A DNA stretch of 64,000 nucleotides, from positions 1 through 64,000 of the forward strand of contig NZ_BMSA01000012.1 in the NCBI RefSeq assembly GCF_014648915.1, in the 5' to 3' direction. The notes under the pieces were generated by a model. The model ran no database searches and was not told the DNA's origin. It saw nothing but the letters and a program-made list of their open reading frames with translations. Below, piece by piece: positions 1-8,098 of the stretch. A program made the position numbers and the translations under genes. Every line of letters begins with the position of its first letter. Within the stretch, counting starts at the first letter, position 1. The DNA is from Streptomyces phaeofaciens (GTDB lineage Bacteria > Actinomycetota > Actinomycetes > Streptomycetales > Streptomycetaceae).

Positions 1-291
1 GCGTCTGATTCCCAGTCAGAGGGGGTTGTCTTCCCGGCTGTTGGGCCGTTCCGACGTCTCAAACCTTAGCGGATCCGTTCGGCAGTTCCTAATCGAGCTG
101 CCGGCCCCAAATCGAATTGAATTCGGGCACGCCGAATTACATCCCGTTGGGAGATCGTGCTGGTGGTGTGAGGTGCCGCTACTGCGGCGGAGTGCCACCG
201 AAGAACCGTTACGGCTCCGCGGCAACCCGGAGAACTATACGGATCTGGGCAGGCAGCGTCAAGGAGCCCCTGTCAAGATCTTTTCTGTGGC
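1..291. other. Gene-free left edge with a tRNA-like anticodon hairpin
   Basis: I see no convincing gene here. Bases 4-20 form a 5-bp stem (TCTGA/TCAGA) around the 7-base loop TTCCCAG, which looks like the anticodon arm of a tRNA-Gly(CCC). The following bases contain no T-arm or acceptor stem, so it is not an intact tRNA. The rest is unremarkable sequence with lower GC than its surroundings around 105-150. Confidence 0.4.
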
Positions 292-840
292 TCAGTCGAG
301 GTCGCTGAGCCGCCCGCCGGCGTCCGGCTGGGCGTGCTCCACCCGGCGCAGGAGCCGGGTCAGGACGTCGCCGAGGGTGGTGCGCTCCTCCGCGGAGAGG
401 TCCTGAAGGAGGTCCTCCTCGAAGCCCGAGGCCTGGCGCATGGCCTCGGTCCACTTCTCGCGCCCCTCGGGCAGCAGCTCCACGATGACCCGCACCCGGT
501 TGGTCTCGTCGCGCTCCCGGGTCACCAGTCCCTCGGTCACCATGCGGTCGATCCGGTGGGTCATCGCGGCCGGCGTGAGGCCGAGTCGCTTGGCGAGGTC
601 GCTCGGGCCCATCCGATAGGGGGCGCCGGAGAGGACGAGGGCCTTGAGCACCTCCCACTCGGCGTTGCTGATGCCGAGCGCGGCGGTCTGGCGGCCGTAC
701 GCGACGTTCATACGTCGGTTCAGCCGGGAGAGCGCGGACACGATCTTCTCGACCTGGGGGTCGAGGTCCCGGAACTCGCGCTGGTAGGCGGCGATCTGCT
801 CTTCGAGTGTCGGCTCGGAGGCGCCGGCGGTGTCGGCCAT
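292..840 (-). CDS. MarR-family transcriptional regulator
   Basis: This 182-residue winged-helix regulator has a dimerisation helix rich in charged residues over the first 60 residues. A helix-turn-helix follows (GPSDLAKRLGLTPAAMTHRIDRM, about residues 78-100), then a wing segment (TRERDETNRVRVIVELLPEG). It is divergent from an MFS transporter, the classic arrangement of a MarR repressor with the efflux pump it controls. Two short inverted repeats in the shared intergenic region are candidate operators. The ATG is at 840. MarR identity is clear; the ligand is unknown. Confidence 0.88.
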   Translation of the reverse strand: MADTAGASEPTLEEQIAAYQREFRDLDPQVEKIVSALSRLNRRMNVAYGRQTAALGISNAEWEVLKALVLSGAPYRMGPSDLAKRLGLTPAAMTHRIDRMVTEGLVTRERDETNRVRVIVELLPEGREKWTEAMRQASGFEEDLLQDLSAEERTTLGDVLTRLLRRVEHAQPDAGGRLSDLD

Positions 841-871
841 GGTCGCAGTATCGCACGATGCTCCTTTGCCT

Positions 872-925
872 TGAAGTCCTTCACTGTGTACTCTTTAGCT
901 TCGAACTTTAGCTTTGAAGTCTTCA
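872..925. promoter_or_regulatory. Paired inverted repeats, candidate MarR operators
   Basis: TGAAG-TC-CTTCA lies at 872-883 and TGAAG-T-CTTCA at 915-925, with a TTCGAA palindrome at 900-905 between them. They lie in the 111-bp gap between the divergent MarR and MFS genes. Symmetric sites of this sort in such a gap are what an autoregulating MarR dimer would bind. Binding is inferred, not shown. Confidence 0.5.
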
Positions 926-951
926 CTCCTAACTGGTTGAGAGAGGTGAAC

Positions 952-2238
952 GTGACCAGGGCGATGGGCGCAGCGATGCGCCGGATCCACGTGGGCAACG
1001 CATTCAGCGCGTTCGGGCTCGGCTTCACCGTCCCCTACCTGTACGTCTATGTGGCGCAGGTGCGGGGACTGGGGGCCATGACGGCGGGGCTCGTCCTCGC
1101 CGTCTTCGCCGTGGCCGCGCTGATCGTGCTGCCGTTCGCCGGACGGGCGATCGTGCGGCGCGGTCCACTGCCGGTCCTGCTCACCGCCCTGGTCACCGCC
1201 GCGCTGGGCGCGCTGAGTCTGGGGCTGGCCGGCAGCGCAGCCGCCGTACTGGCGGCGTCGGCCGCGCTCGGGGCGGGGCAGGCCGTGATGCAGCCGGCGC
1301 TGGCCACGATGATCGTGGACTGCTCGAGCGCGGAGACGCGGTCGCGGGCGTTCGCGACGCAGTTCTTTCTCCAGAACCTGGGTCTCGGGGTCGGCGGTCT
1401 GATCGGCGGGCATCTCGTCGACACCACGCGGGTCTCGTCGTTCACGCTGCTCTTCTCGATCGAGGCGGCGATCTTCCTGCTGCTGGCCGTCGTGATGGCG
1501 ACCGTGCGGCTGCCGCGCGCGCCGCGGGTGGGAGACGCTCCGAGGGGGTCCGCCAAGGGCGGCTGGAAGCAGCTGCTCGGCAACCGGGCCATGGTGCAGC
1601 TGTGTGTCCTGGGCTTCGTGCTGTTCTTCGCCTGCTACGGACAGTTCGAGTCGGGGCTGGCCGCGTACGGCGTGGAGGCCGCCGGGATCTCCACGTCGGC
1701 GCTCGGTACCGCGCTGGCCGCGAACACCGCGGTGATCGTCGTCGCGCAGTTCGCGGTGCTGCGGTTCGTCGAGCGGCAGAAGCGGTCCCGGGTGATCGCG
1801 GCCGTGGGGCTGATCTGGGCCCTGGCGTGGGCCGTGGCCGGGTACGCCGGGCTGGGGCACGGCAGCCAGACGATGGCGACGGCCGCGTTCGTGTCGACGT
1901 ACGCGCTGTTCGGGCTGGGTGAGGCGATGCTGTCGCCGACGGTCGCGCCGCTGGTCGCCGATCTGGCGCCGAGCGGTATGGCCGGGCAGTACAACTCGGC
2001 GTTCGCGCTGGTCAAGCAGCTCGCGCTGGCGGTGGGGCCGGCGGTGGGCGGGCCGATGGGGGCCTCGCTGCACGCGCCGTACATCGTGACGTTCCTGCTG
2101 TTCTCGCTGGGGATCAGCTATCTCGCCGTGCGGCTGGGGCAGCGGTTGACCGTGGTGCAGGATCAGCCGTGGCTGGTGCGCAACCGCGTGGTCGCGAAGG
2201 GTGGGGCTCTGTCGGAGCCCGTTGTCGCGGAGGCGTGA
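952..2238 (+). CDS. MFS transporter, probable drug exporter
   Basis: This 428-residue integral membrane protein has about 12 hydrophobic segments. The N-half motif region (GRAIVRRGPLPVL) and the central hydrophilic loop near residues 190-205 fit the major facilitator superfamily. I chose GTG at 952 because GAGAGG at 941-946 sits five bases upstream; GTG at 946 is in frame but lies inside that ribosome site. The open frame extends far upstream, but that part overlaps the divergent MarR gene and is not protein-like. It is probably proton-driven efflux controlled by the adjacent MarR protein. The substrate cannot be read from the sequence. Confidence 0.88.
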   Translation: MTRAMGAAMRRIHVGNAFSAFGLGFTVPYLYVYVAQVRGLGAMTAGLVLAVFAVAALIVLPFAGRAIVRRGPLPVLLTALVTAALGALSLGLAGSAAAVLAASAALGAGQAVMQPALATMIVDCSSAETRSRAFATQFFLQNLGLGVGGLIGGHLVDTTRVSSFTLLFSIEAAIFLLLAVVMATVRLPRAPRVGDAPRGSAKGGWKQLLGNRAMVQLCVLGFVLFFACYGQFESGLAAYGVEAAGISTSALGTALAANTAVIVVAQFAVLRFVERQKRSRVIAAVGLIWALAWAVAGYAGLGHGSQTMATAAFVSTYALFGLGEAMLSPTVAPLVADLAPSGMAGQYNSAFALVKQLALAVGPAVGGPMGASLHAPYIVTFLLFSLGISYLAVRLGQRLTVVQDQPWLVRNRVVAKGGALSEPVVAEA

Positions 2239-2243
2239 GAGGT

Positions 2244-2286
2244 GCGAAGGGCGGCCGTCGTTCCTGGAACGACGGCCGCCCTTCGC
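2244..2286. terminator. Strong hairpin between convergent genes
   Basis: A near-perfect inverted repeat (GCGAAGGGCGGCCGTCGTTC and its complement around a three-base loop) lies just after the MFS stop and just before the stop of the convergent methyltransferase. It probably ends transcription from both sides. Confidence 0.8.
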
Positions 2287-2292
2287 GTGCGG

Positions 2293-3090
2293 TCAGCGGG
2301 TGGCTGTCACCAGGGTGGCCGTGAAGGGGAAGGTGGTCGTGTCCTCGGGAAGCTGGGCGCGGATGGCGCGGGCGGCTTCGGTGAGGGCCTGTTCGCCGGC
2401 GGTCTCGGTGATCTCCTGGCCCCAGGGGATCGCGGAGAGGTGGCCGGGGATGTAGTCCTCCAGTGGGGGCAGGGTGATGGCGAAGGTGAGTTCGCGGCGG
2501 TTCACGGCCCGGTAGCCGGCGCCGGTGAGGGCCGTGGTGATGCGGTCGGCGGCGTGGAAGGCCGACCGGTAGGCCTCGGTCGCTTCCGGACCGCCGAGCC
2601 GGCCGAGGGTCTTGTACTGGGCGACGAAGTAGGGGGAGTCGTCCAGGTCCGACCAGACCGTGGCGGCGAAGCGGCCGCCGGGGCGGGTGACGCGGGCGGT
2701 CTCGCGCAGGGCCGCGTCGAGGTCGGGGAAGAACTGGGCGCCCTGCTGGCAGAGGACGGCGTCGAAGGTCGCGTCGGAGTAGGGGAGGTCGTCGGCGGGG
2801 GCGGGGGTGAACTCGATGTCCGGGTAGAGGCGGGGGTGGCACGCTACGGCGATCTTGAGCATGCCCTCGTTGAGGTCCGCGCCGGCGACGCGGCCGGTGG
2901 GGCCCGCCTGGGCGGCCGCGGTGCGGGCGGCGAAGCCGGTACCGCAGGCCAGGTCGAGGACGGTGGCGCCGGGAAAGAGGTCCGCGGCGTCCACGAGTGC
3001 GGTGACGAAGGGCGCCATGAGGGGCGCGACGTAGTGTTCGTAGCGCTCGGGGGCGCTTCCCTTGAGGTGAAAGCCCGTGACGTCTGCCAT
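2293..3090 (-). CDS. Class I SAM-dependent methyltransferase
   Basis: This 265-residue protein has the Rossmann-type SAM site VLDLACGTGFAARTA (motif I, about residues 44-58). An acidic residue at the end of strand 2 (VAGADLNEGML) follows, then a post-motif segment FDAVLCQQGAQFF typical of UbiE/Methyltransf_11 small-molecule methyltransferases. The substrate is unknown. The N-terminus (FHLKGSAPERYEHYVAPLMAPF) matches the usual opening of this subgroup. It stands alone, convergent with the MFS gene across a terminator hairpin, so it is likely monocistronic. Confidence 0.85.
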   Translation of the reverse strand: MADVTGFHLKGSAPERYEHYVAPLMAPFVTALVDAADLFPGATVLDLACGTGFAARTAAAQAGPTGRVAGADLNEGMLKIAVACHPRLYPDIEFTPAPADDLPYSDATFDAVLCQQGAQFFPDLDAALRETARVTRPGGRFAATVWSDLDDSPYFVAQYKTLGRLGGPEATEAYRSAFHAADRITTALTGAGYRAVNRRELTFAITLPPLEDYIPGHLSAIPWGQEITETAGEQALTEAARAIRAQLPEDTTTFPFTATLVTATR

Positions 3091-3163
3091 GGGGAGCTAG
3101 TAGCACCGGGGGGCGTGTTCGCCTAGGTGCTACGCGCGGGGAAGAGGCGTTCGGGTCCCTGTT

Positions 3164-3290
3164 TTCAGTCTTTTCAGTCTTTCTTCCCGTCAGTCTTTCT
3201 TCCCGGACCCTCGGTCCCCGCCCGGTCCTCTCCGGTCCTCCTCGGTCCCCTTCGGTCCTCCTCGGTCCTCTTCAGTCCCCTTCCGTCCGT
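3164..3290. repeat. Low-complexity CGGTCCTC/TTTCAGTC repeats
   Basis: Pyrimidine-rich imperfect repeats lie downstream of the SpoIIE-type phosphatase gene: TTTTCAGTC three times near 3164-3205, then about eight copies of a CGGTCCTC-like 8-11-base unit to 3290. No open frame of note. It probably varies in length between strains. Confidence 0.6.
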
Positions 3291-4943
3291 TCATTCGGCC
3301 GGTTTCGGCAGGACGAACTCGCACCACACCGCTTTTCCGCCGCCGGGCGTGCTGCGGCTGCCCCAGTGGGTGGCGATCGTGGCGACGATGGCGATGCCCC
3401 GGCCGGACTCGTCGCCCGGTTCCGCACGGCGGCGGCGCGGGTGGTGGTCGTCGCCGTCGGTGACCTCGATGATCAGGCGGCGGTCGGTGCGGCGCAGGCG
3501 CAGCCGCATGGGCGGGATGCCGTGCTGGAGGGAGTTGGCGACGAGTTCGCTGGTGGCGAGGACGCCGGCGTCGTGCAGGTCGGGCGGGAAGCGCCAGCTG
3601 GTGAGGACGCCGGAGGCGAAGGCACGCGCGCGTGGGGCCGCTTCGACACCGCCGAGGAGATCCAGTGCGGCGTTGCGGAACAGTTCGCTGTCGGGGCCGG
3701 TGCGGGCCGGGTGCTGGAGGACCAGGACGGCGACGTCGTCGTCGTGGTCGGCGGTGACACCGGCCGAGCGGACCAGGCGGTCGCAGACGACCTGCGGGGT
3801 GCCGGTGGCGCCGGCCAGGGCGCGCTCCAGGGAGGCGATGCCCTCGTCGAGGTCCTCGTCGCGGCGCTCGACCAGGCCGTCGGTGTAGAGGACGGCGGTG
3901 GAGCCGGGGCCGAGGGCGATCGAGCCGGAGGCGTGCATCCAGCCGCCGGTGCCCAGGGGCGGGCCGGTGGGCTCGTCGGCGCGGCGGACGGTGCCGTTGT
4001 CGTCACGGACCAGGATGGGCAGGTGGCCCGCGGAGGAGTACACCAGCCGGCCCTCGTTGGGGTCGTGGACGGCGTACACGCACGTGGCGATCTGGTTGGC
4101 GTCGATCTCGGCGGCGAGCACGTCGAGGAGCTGGAGGACCTCGTGCGGGGGGAGGTCGAGGCGGGCGTAGGCGCGCACGGCGGTGCGGAGCTGGCCCATG
4201 ACGGCAGCCGCGCGGACACCGCGGCCCATGACGTCGCCGATGACGAGGGCGGTGCGGCCGCCGCCGAGGGTGATGACGTCGTACCAGTCGCCGCCGACGG
4301 CGGCCTCGGTGCCGCCGGGCTGGTAGGTGGCGGCGATGCGCAGGTCGTCCGGCTGTTCGAGCTCCTGGGGGAGGAGGGAGCGCTGGAGGGTGACGGCGGT
4401 CTCGCGCTGGCGGCGTTCGCTGGCTCTGAGGCGTTCGGCGGCCTCGGCGTGGTCGGTGACGTCGGTGGCGAAGACGAGGACGGCGCCTTCGCCGTTCTCC
4501 TCGGCGGCCGGGGTGCAGGTGAAGGTGTAGGAGCGGCCGTCGGGGGCCTTGCGGGACTTCAGGGTGCGGGGCTTGCCGCTGCGCAGGGCCTGGTCGAGGA
4601 GGGGCAGGAGGCCGAGGTCGCGCAGTTCGGGAAGGGCCTCGGCGGCGGGTTCGCCGCAGGGGCGGACGCCGAAGGCCGCGGTGTAGGCGTCGTTGACGTA
4701 GGCGAGGCGGTGGTCCGGGCCGTGCACGAGGGCGACGAGGGCCGGGACGCGGTCGAGGACCTCACGGACCGGGAGTTCGTCGACGGCGGGGACGGGCGGC
4801 GGCTCGTCGGTCAGCTGTTCGGCGCGGGCCGCGGGTACGGAGCCCTCGCTCCGCCGGTCCGTGGTGGTGACCGTGTGCTCGGCCCGCGCGGCGGCGCGGC
4901 GCTGCGTTCCGGGGAGCCGGGCGCTCCAGCGCGTGAAGTTCAC
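3291..4943 (-). CDS. PAS-SpoIIE phosphatase-HATPase regulator
   Basis: This 550-residue signalling protein has three parts: a PAS domain (about 55-165, VPALVALVHGPDHRLAYVNDAY), a PP2C/SpoIIE serine phosphatase (about 195-395, with GGDWYD and GDVMGRG metal-binding motifs) and a C-terminal RsbW-like HATPase (about 415-548, SELVANSLQHG and GRGIAIV). Such proteins act in partner-switching control of sigma factors by dephosphorylating anti-anti-sigma proteins; Streptomyces encode dozens. I chose GTG at 4943 because AAGG lies at proper spacing and the longer upstream frame lacks domain character. No anti-sigma partner lies next to it, so its target is open. Confidence 0.88.
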   Translation of the reverse strand: MNFTRWSARLPGTQRRAAARAEHTVTTTDRRSEGSVPAARAEQLTDEPPPVPAVDELPVREVLDRVPALVALVHGPDHRLAYVNDAYTAAFGVRPCGEPAAEALPELRDLGLLPLLDQALRSGKPRTLKSRKAPDGRSYTFTCTPAAEENGEGAVLVFATDVTDHAEAAERLRASERRQRETAVTLQRSLLPQELEQPDDLRIAATYQPGGTEAAVGGDWYDVITLGGGRTALVIGDVMGRGVRAAAVMGQLRTAVRAYARLDLPPHEVLQLLDVLAAEIDANQIATCVYAVHDPNEGRLVYSSAGHLPILVRDDNGTVRRADEPTGPPLGTGGWMHASGSIALGPGSTAVLYTDGLVERRDEDLDEGIASLERALAGATGTPQVVCDRLVRSAGVTADHDDDVAVLVLQHPARTGPDSELFRNAALDLLGGVEAAPRARAFASGVLTSWRFPPDLHDAGVLATSELVANSLQHGIPPMRLRLRRTDRRLIIEVTDGDDHHPRRRRAEPGDESGRGIAIVATIATHWGSRSTPGGGKAVWCEFVLPKPAE

Positions 4944-5208
4944 GAATCCTTGCCTCGTGTAGTCGTCGTCGGCCGGCTCCGGGCCCGGCCTGGGCTCCGG
5001 GGGCCGCGCGGCGGTGGCCGCACATTGTTGCAGCACCCGGGATGTGGAGCACGTGGGACCGGCCTCGTGGGGTGGGCGGGGGCGGGCGGTGGCCCGCCCC
5101 ATGGGCTCGGGGAGGGGCTTATGAGCAGGGAGCAGTCTGGCAGTGTGGGCGCCGTCCGGGCCGACATTCGTCAGACGCAGCGGCGGCCGGGGGAGTTCCT
5201 GGATCCGG

Positions 5209-6588
5209 TCAGGACGACCCCTTCGGGTCGTCGGAGGGCTCGTCAGAAGGCTTTCCACCGGCAGCGAGTTCGAACTCCGCGCGGGGATGTTCGAGGGATC
5301 CCAGGGAGACGATCTCCCGTTTGAAGAGCCCGGCGAGGGTCCATTCGGCGAGCACGCGTGCCTTGCGGTTGAAGGTGGGCACACGGCTGAGGTGGTAGGC
5401 GCGGTGCATGAACCAGGCGGGGTAGCCCTTGATCTTGCGCCCGTAGACGTGGGCGACGCCCTTGTGGAGGCCGAGGGAGGCGACCGAGCCGACGTACTTG
5501 TGCGAGTACGGCTGGAGAGGTTCGCCGCGCAGGGAGCGCACGATGTTGTCGCCGAGGAGCTTGGCCTGGCGGACGGCGTGCTGGGCGTTGGGGGCGGTCT
5601 CCTTGCCGGGTTCGGCGGCCGTCACGTCGGGGACGGCGGCGGCGTCACCGGCCGCCCACGCGTGCGTGACGCCTTCGACGGCCAGCTCGGGGGTGCATTT
5701 CAGCCGACCTCGTTCGTCGCGCGGGAGGTCGGTGGCAGCGAGGAGGGGGTGGGGTTTCACGCCGGCCGTCCAGACGACCGTACGGGTGGGGAAGCGGGCG
5801 CCGTCGCTGAGGACGGCGATGCGGTCGGCGCAGGAGTCCAGGCGGGTGCCGAGGCGTACGTCGATGTTGCGTCGGCGCAGTTCGCTGACGGTGTAGCGGC
5901 CCATGTCCTCGCCGACCTCGGGCAGGATCCGGTCGGAGGCCTCGACCAGGATCCACTTCATGTCCTCGGGCTTGACGTTGTGGTAGTAGCGCGTGGTGTA
6001 GCGGGCCATGTCCTCGAGTTCGCCGAGTGCCTCCACGCCCGCGTAGCCGCCGCCGACGAAGACGAAGGTGAGGGCTGCGTCGCGGATCGCGGGGTCGCGG
6101 GTGGAGGAGGCGATGTCCATCTGTTCGATGACGTGGTTGCGCAGGCCGATGGCCTCCTCGACGGTCTTGAAGCCGATGGCGTAGTCGGCGAGGCCGGGGA
6201 TCGGCAGGGTGCGCGAGACGGAGCCGGGCGCGAGGACGATCTCGTCGTACGCCAGCTGTTGCGGTCCGGTGCCCTCCTCCTGTGTGGCGAGGGTGGTGAG
6301 GGTGGCGGTGCGCTTGGCGTGGTCGACGGCGGTGACCTCGCCGACGACGACCCGGCAGTGCGGCAGGACGCGGCGCAGCGGGACGACGACGTGCCGGGGG
6401 GAGACGGCGCCCGCGGCCGCCTCGGGGAGGAACGGCTGGTAGGTCATGTACGGCTCGGGAGTGACCACGGTGATCTCGGCCTCGCCGCGGCCGAGTTCCT
6501 GTTTCAGCTTCTCCTGGAGCCGCAGAGCCGTGTACATCCCGACGTAGCCGCCGCCGACAACGAGAATGCGCGCACGTTCCTTCACCAT
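5209..6588 (-). CDS. ndh: Type II NADH dehydrogenase
   Basis: This 459-residue flavoprotein has two dinucleotide-binding folds: FAD at the N-terminus (ILVVGGGYVGMYTALRL) and NAD(P)H in the middle (FVFVGGGYAGVEALGEL). The MTYQPFLPEAAAG segment and the AAGDAAAVPD FAD-contact motif are typical of NDH-2. It moves electrons from NADH to the quinone pool without pumping protons and binds the inner membrane face through its C-terminal helices. The start ATG GTG AAG at 6588 gives the normal family N-terminus; upstream in-frame codons would add an implausible tail. I did not find a clear Rex box upstream. Confidence 0.92.
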   Translation of the reverse strand: MVKERARILVVGGGYVGMYTALRLQEKLKQELGRGEAEITVVTPEPYMTYQPFLPEAAAGAVSPRHVVVPLRRVLPHCRVVVGEVTAVDHAKRTATLTTLATQEEGTGPQQLAYDEIVLAPGSVSRTLPIPGLADYAIGFKTVEEAIGLRNHVIEQMDIASSTRDPAIRDAALTFVFVGGGYAGVEALGELEDMARYTTRYYHNVKPEDMKWILVEASDRILPEVGEDMGRYTVSELRRRNIDVRLGTRLDSCADRIAVLSDGARFPTRTVVWTAGVKPHPLLAATDLPRDERGRLKCTPELAVEGVTHAWAAGDAAAVPDVTAAEPGKETAPNAQHAVRQAKLLGDNIVRSLRGEPLQPYSHKYVGSVASLGLHKGVAHVYGRKIKGYPAWFMHRAYHLSRVPTFNRKARVLAEWTLAGLFKREIVSLGSLEHPRAEFELAAGGKPSDEPSDDPKGSS

Positions 6589-6969
6589 CCCATGACGCAC
6601 CGGGCGCCGGGCTTTGTCCACAGCCCCGACAAATTGTGTGACCGCGAGTCGCGGCGCCACGGGGTTGGCCGAAACCCGGGAGCGCGGGGCAGGTGCGCAG
6701 GTCAGCGGGGGTGCGCCGGGGTGCGGGAAGGGGTGCAATCGGGACGTATACGGCTCGTACTCCGATCGGGGGGCGCTCCGTGCGGAACCTGCCCCTTCTG
6801 AATTGACTCCCACTCAACTATGTTCGTATCGACGGGGTGTAGGGGGATACACCTTCCGGATCCACGAAAGAGTGGGGCCGGGCGGGTCGCGATCCCCTGT
6901 TCCACACGCCCCGGCTTTCGATGGCGGGGAGAGTCTCCGGGGGGAGACGTCATTACCGGGGGATCATTC
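6589..6969. other. Intergenic region between ndh and the TetR gene
   Basis: These 381 bases separate the divergent ndh and TetR-type genes. A sigma-A-like promoter is visible on the plus strand at 6803-6832. An in-frame ATG at 6820 could extend the TetR protein by 50 residues, but that stretch is rich in Gly, Arg and Pro and has no ribosome site. I see nothing else. Confidence 0.5.
6803..6832 (+). promoter_or_regulatory. Candidate promoter for the TetR gene
   Basis: TTGACT at 6803-6808 and TATCGA at 6827-6832 are separated by 18 bases. The -35 is good and the -10 weak. Transcription would start about 130 bases before the TetR-type start codon. Confidence 0.4.
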
Positions 6970-7803
6970 ATGCACATTCAGGACACGCATTGGTCGTCCG
7001 CTTCCGCTCTCGCCCATGGTGGCGGCGGCGTGAGCGCGGCGGCGGGCAACGGACGCGGGGACGCGCGGAACACACCGCTGCGCGTGGACGCACAGCGCAA
7101 TCTGGAGCACGTCCTGCGGGCGGCGCGCGAGGTGTTCGGCGAGCTGGGGTACGGCGCGCCGATGGAGGACGTGGCGCGGCGCGCCCGGGTGGGCGTGGGG
7201 ACCGTGTACCGGCGGTTCCCGAGCAAGGACGTCCTGGTGCGGCGGATCGCCGAGGAGGAGACGTCCCGGCTGACCGAGCAGGCGCGGGCGGCCCTGGGCC
7301 AGGAGGACGAGCCGTGGTCGGCGCTGTCGCGCTTCCTGCGGACGTCGGTGGCGTCGGGTGCCGGGCGGCTGCTGCCGCCGCAGGTGCTGCGCGTCGGGGT
7401 CGCCGAGGAGGGTTCCGAGGGGGCGCCGGCCGACGAGGCGCGGGTGCCGCAGCAGCGGACGCAGCCGGGCGGCGGTGAGCTGCGGCTGGTGGCCGGCGAA
7501 GGTGCTTCGGGCACCGCGCCCGGGGCCGCTCCGGGGGCTTCTCCCGCTGCTTCCGTCGGTGTTTCCGCAGGTGCTTCCGTGGACGACGACTCCGGGGCGG
7601 CGGCGCTGCTCGACGTCGTGGGCCAGCTCGTGGAGCGGGCGCGGGCGGCGGGCGAGCTGCGCCCGGACGTGTCGGTGGCGGACGTGCTGCTGGTGATCGC
7701 GACCGCGGCGCCCTCGCTGCCGGACGCGGCGCAGCAGGCGGCCGCCTCGGCGCGGCTGCTGGACATCCTGCTGGAGGGGCTGCGCTCGCGGCCGTCCTCG
7801 TGA
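6970..7803 (+). CDS. TetR-family transcriptional regulator
   Basis: This 277-residue protein has a TetR DNA-binding domain at about residues 38-90: FGELGYGAPMEDVARRARVG, then the recognition helix VGTVYRRFPSKDVLV. A C-terminal ligand domain follows. A Gly/Ala/Ser/Pro-rich insertion (about 175-210) interrupts the ligand domain and looks disordered. I chose ATG at 6970 because GGGGGA lies seven bases before it. It is divergent from ndh and 295 bases upstream of a sigma factor gene; either could be a target. The N-terminal 35 residues before the HTH are also low complexity. Confidence 0.88.
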   Translation: MHIQDTHWSSASALAHGGGGVSAAAGNGRGDARNTPLRVDAQRNLEHVLRAAREVFGELGYGAPMEDVARRARVGVGTVYRRFPSKDVLVRRIAEEETSRLTEQARAALGQEDEPWSALSRFLRTSVASGAGRLLPPQVLRVGVAEEGSEGAPADEARVPQQRTQPGGGELRLVAGEGASGTAPGAAPGASPAASVGVSAGASVDDDSGAAALLDVVGQLVERARAAGELRPDVSVADVLLVIATAAPSLPDAAQQAAASARLLDILLEGLRSRPSS

Positions 7804-8098
7804 GGGGTGGGCCGCGGGGCTCGGAGTACCCGAAAGGGTGACGGGGGCGGGGTGCGTCGGTGCTCACGCCCCCGGCCCGCCCCGTTCGGACATTTCGGCC
7901 ATTCCGCTTGTGCGGCTCACCTCGTGCCCGCAGGGCGACAGTTGAACCTTCTCCGTACGAGTGAAAGTTAGTACTGGATCTCGACAGGTCCCCACGGACG
8001 AGTGGATGGCCCGTCCTGCCGGGTCCTGACCAAAAGCCAATATGGCACTCTGACCCGGTGGTCTGGACGGGTAGGGCAGGCGGCGGGGGCTTTCCGCG

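Noticed and set aside
6820-6969. N-terminal extension of the TetR protein from ATG at 6820
   Set aside because: The ATG lies just before the predicted -10 region, lacks a ribosome site, and the added residues are unlike the family; ATG at 6970 has a good site.
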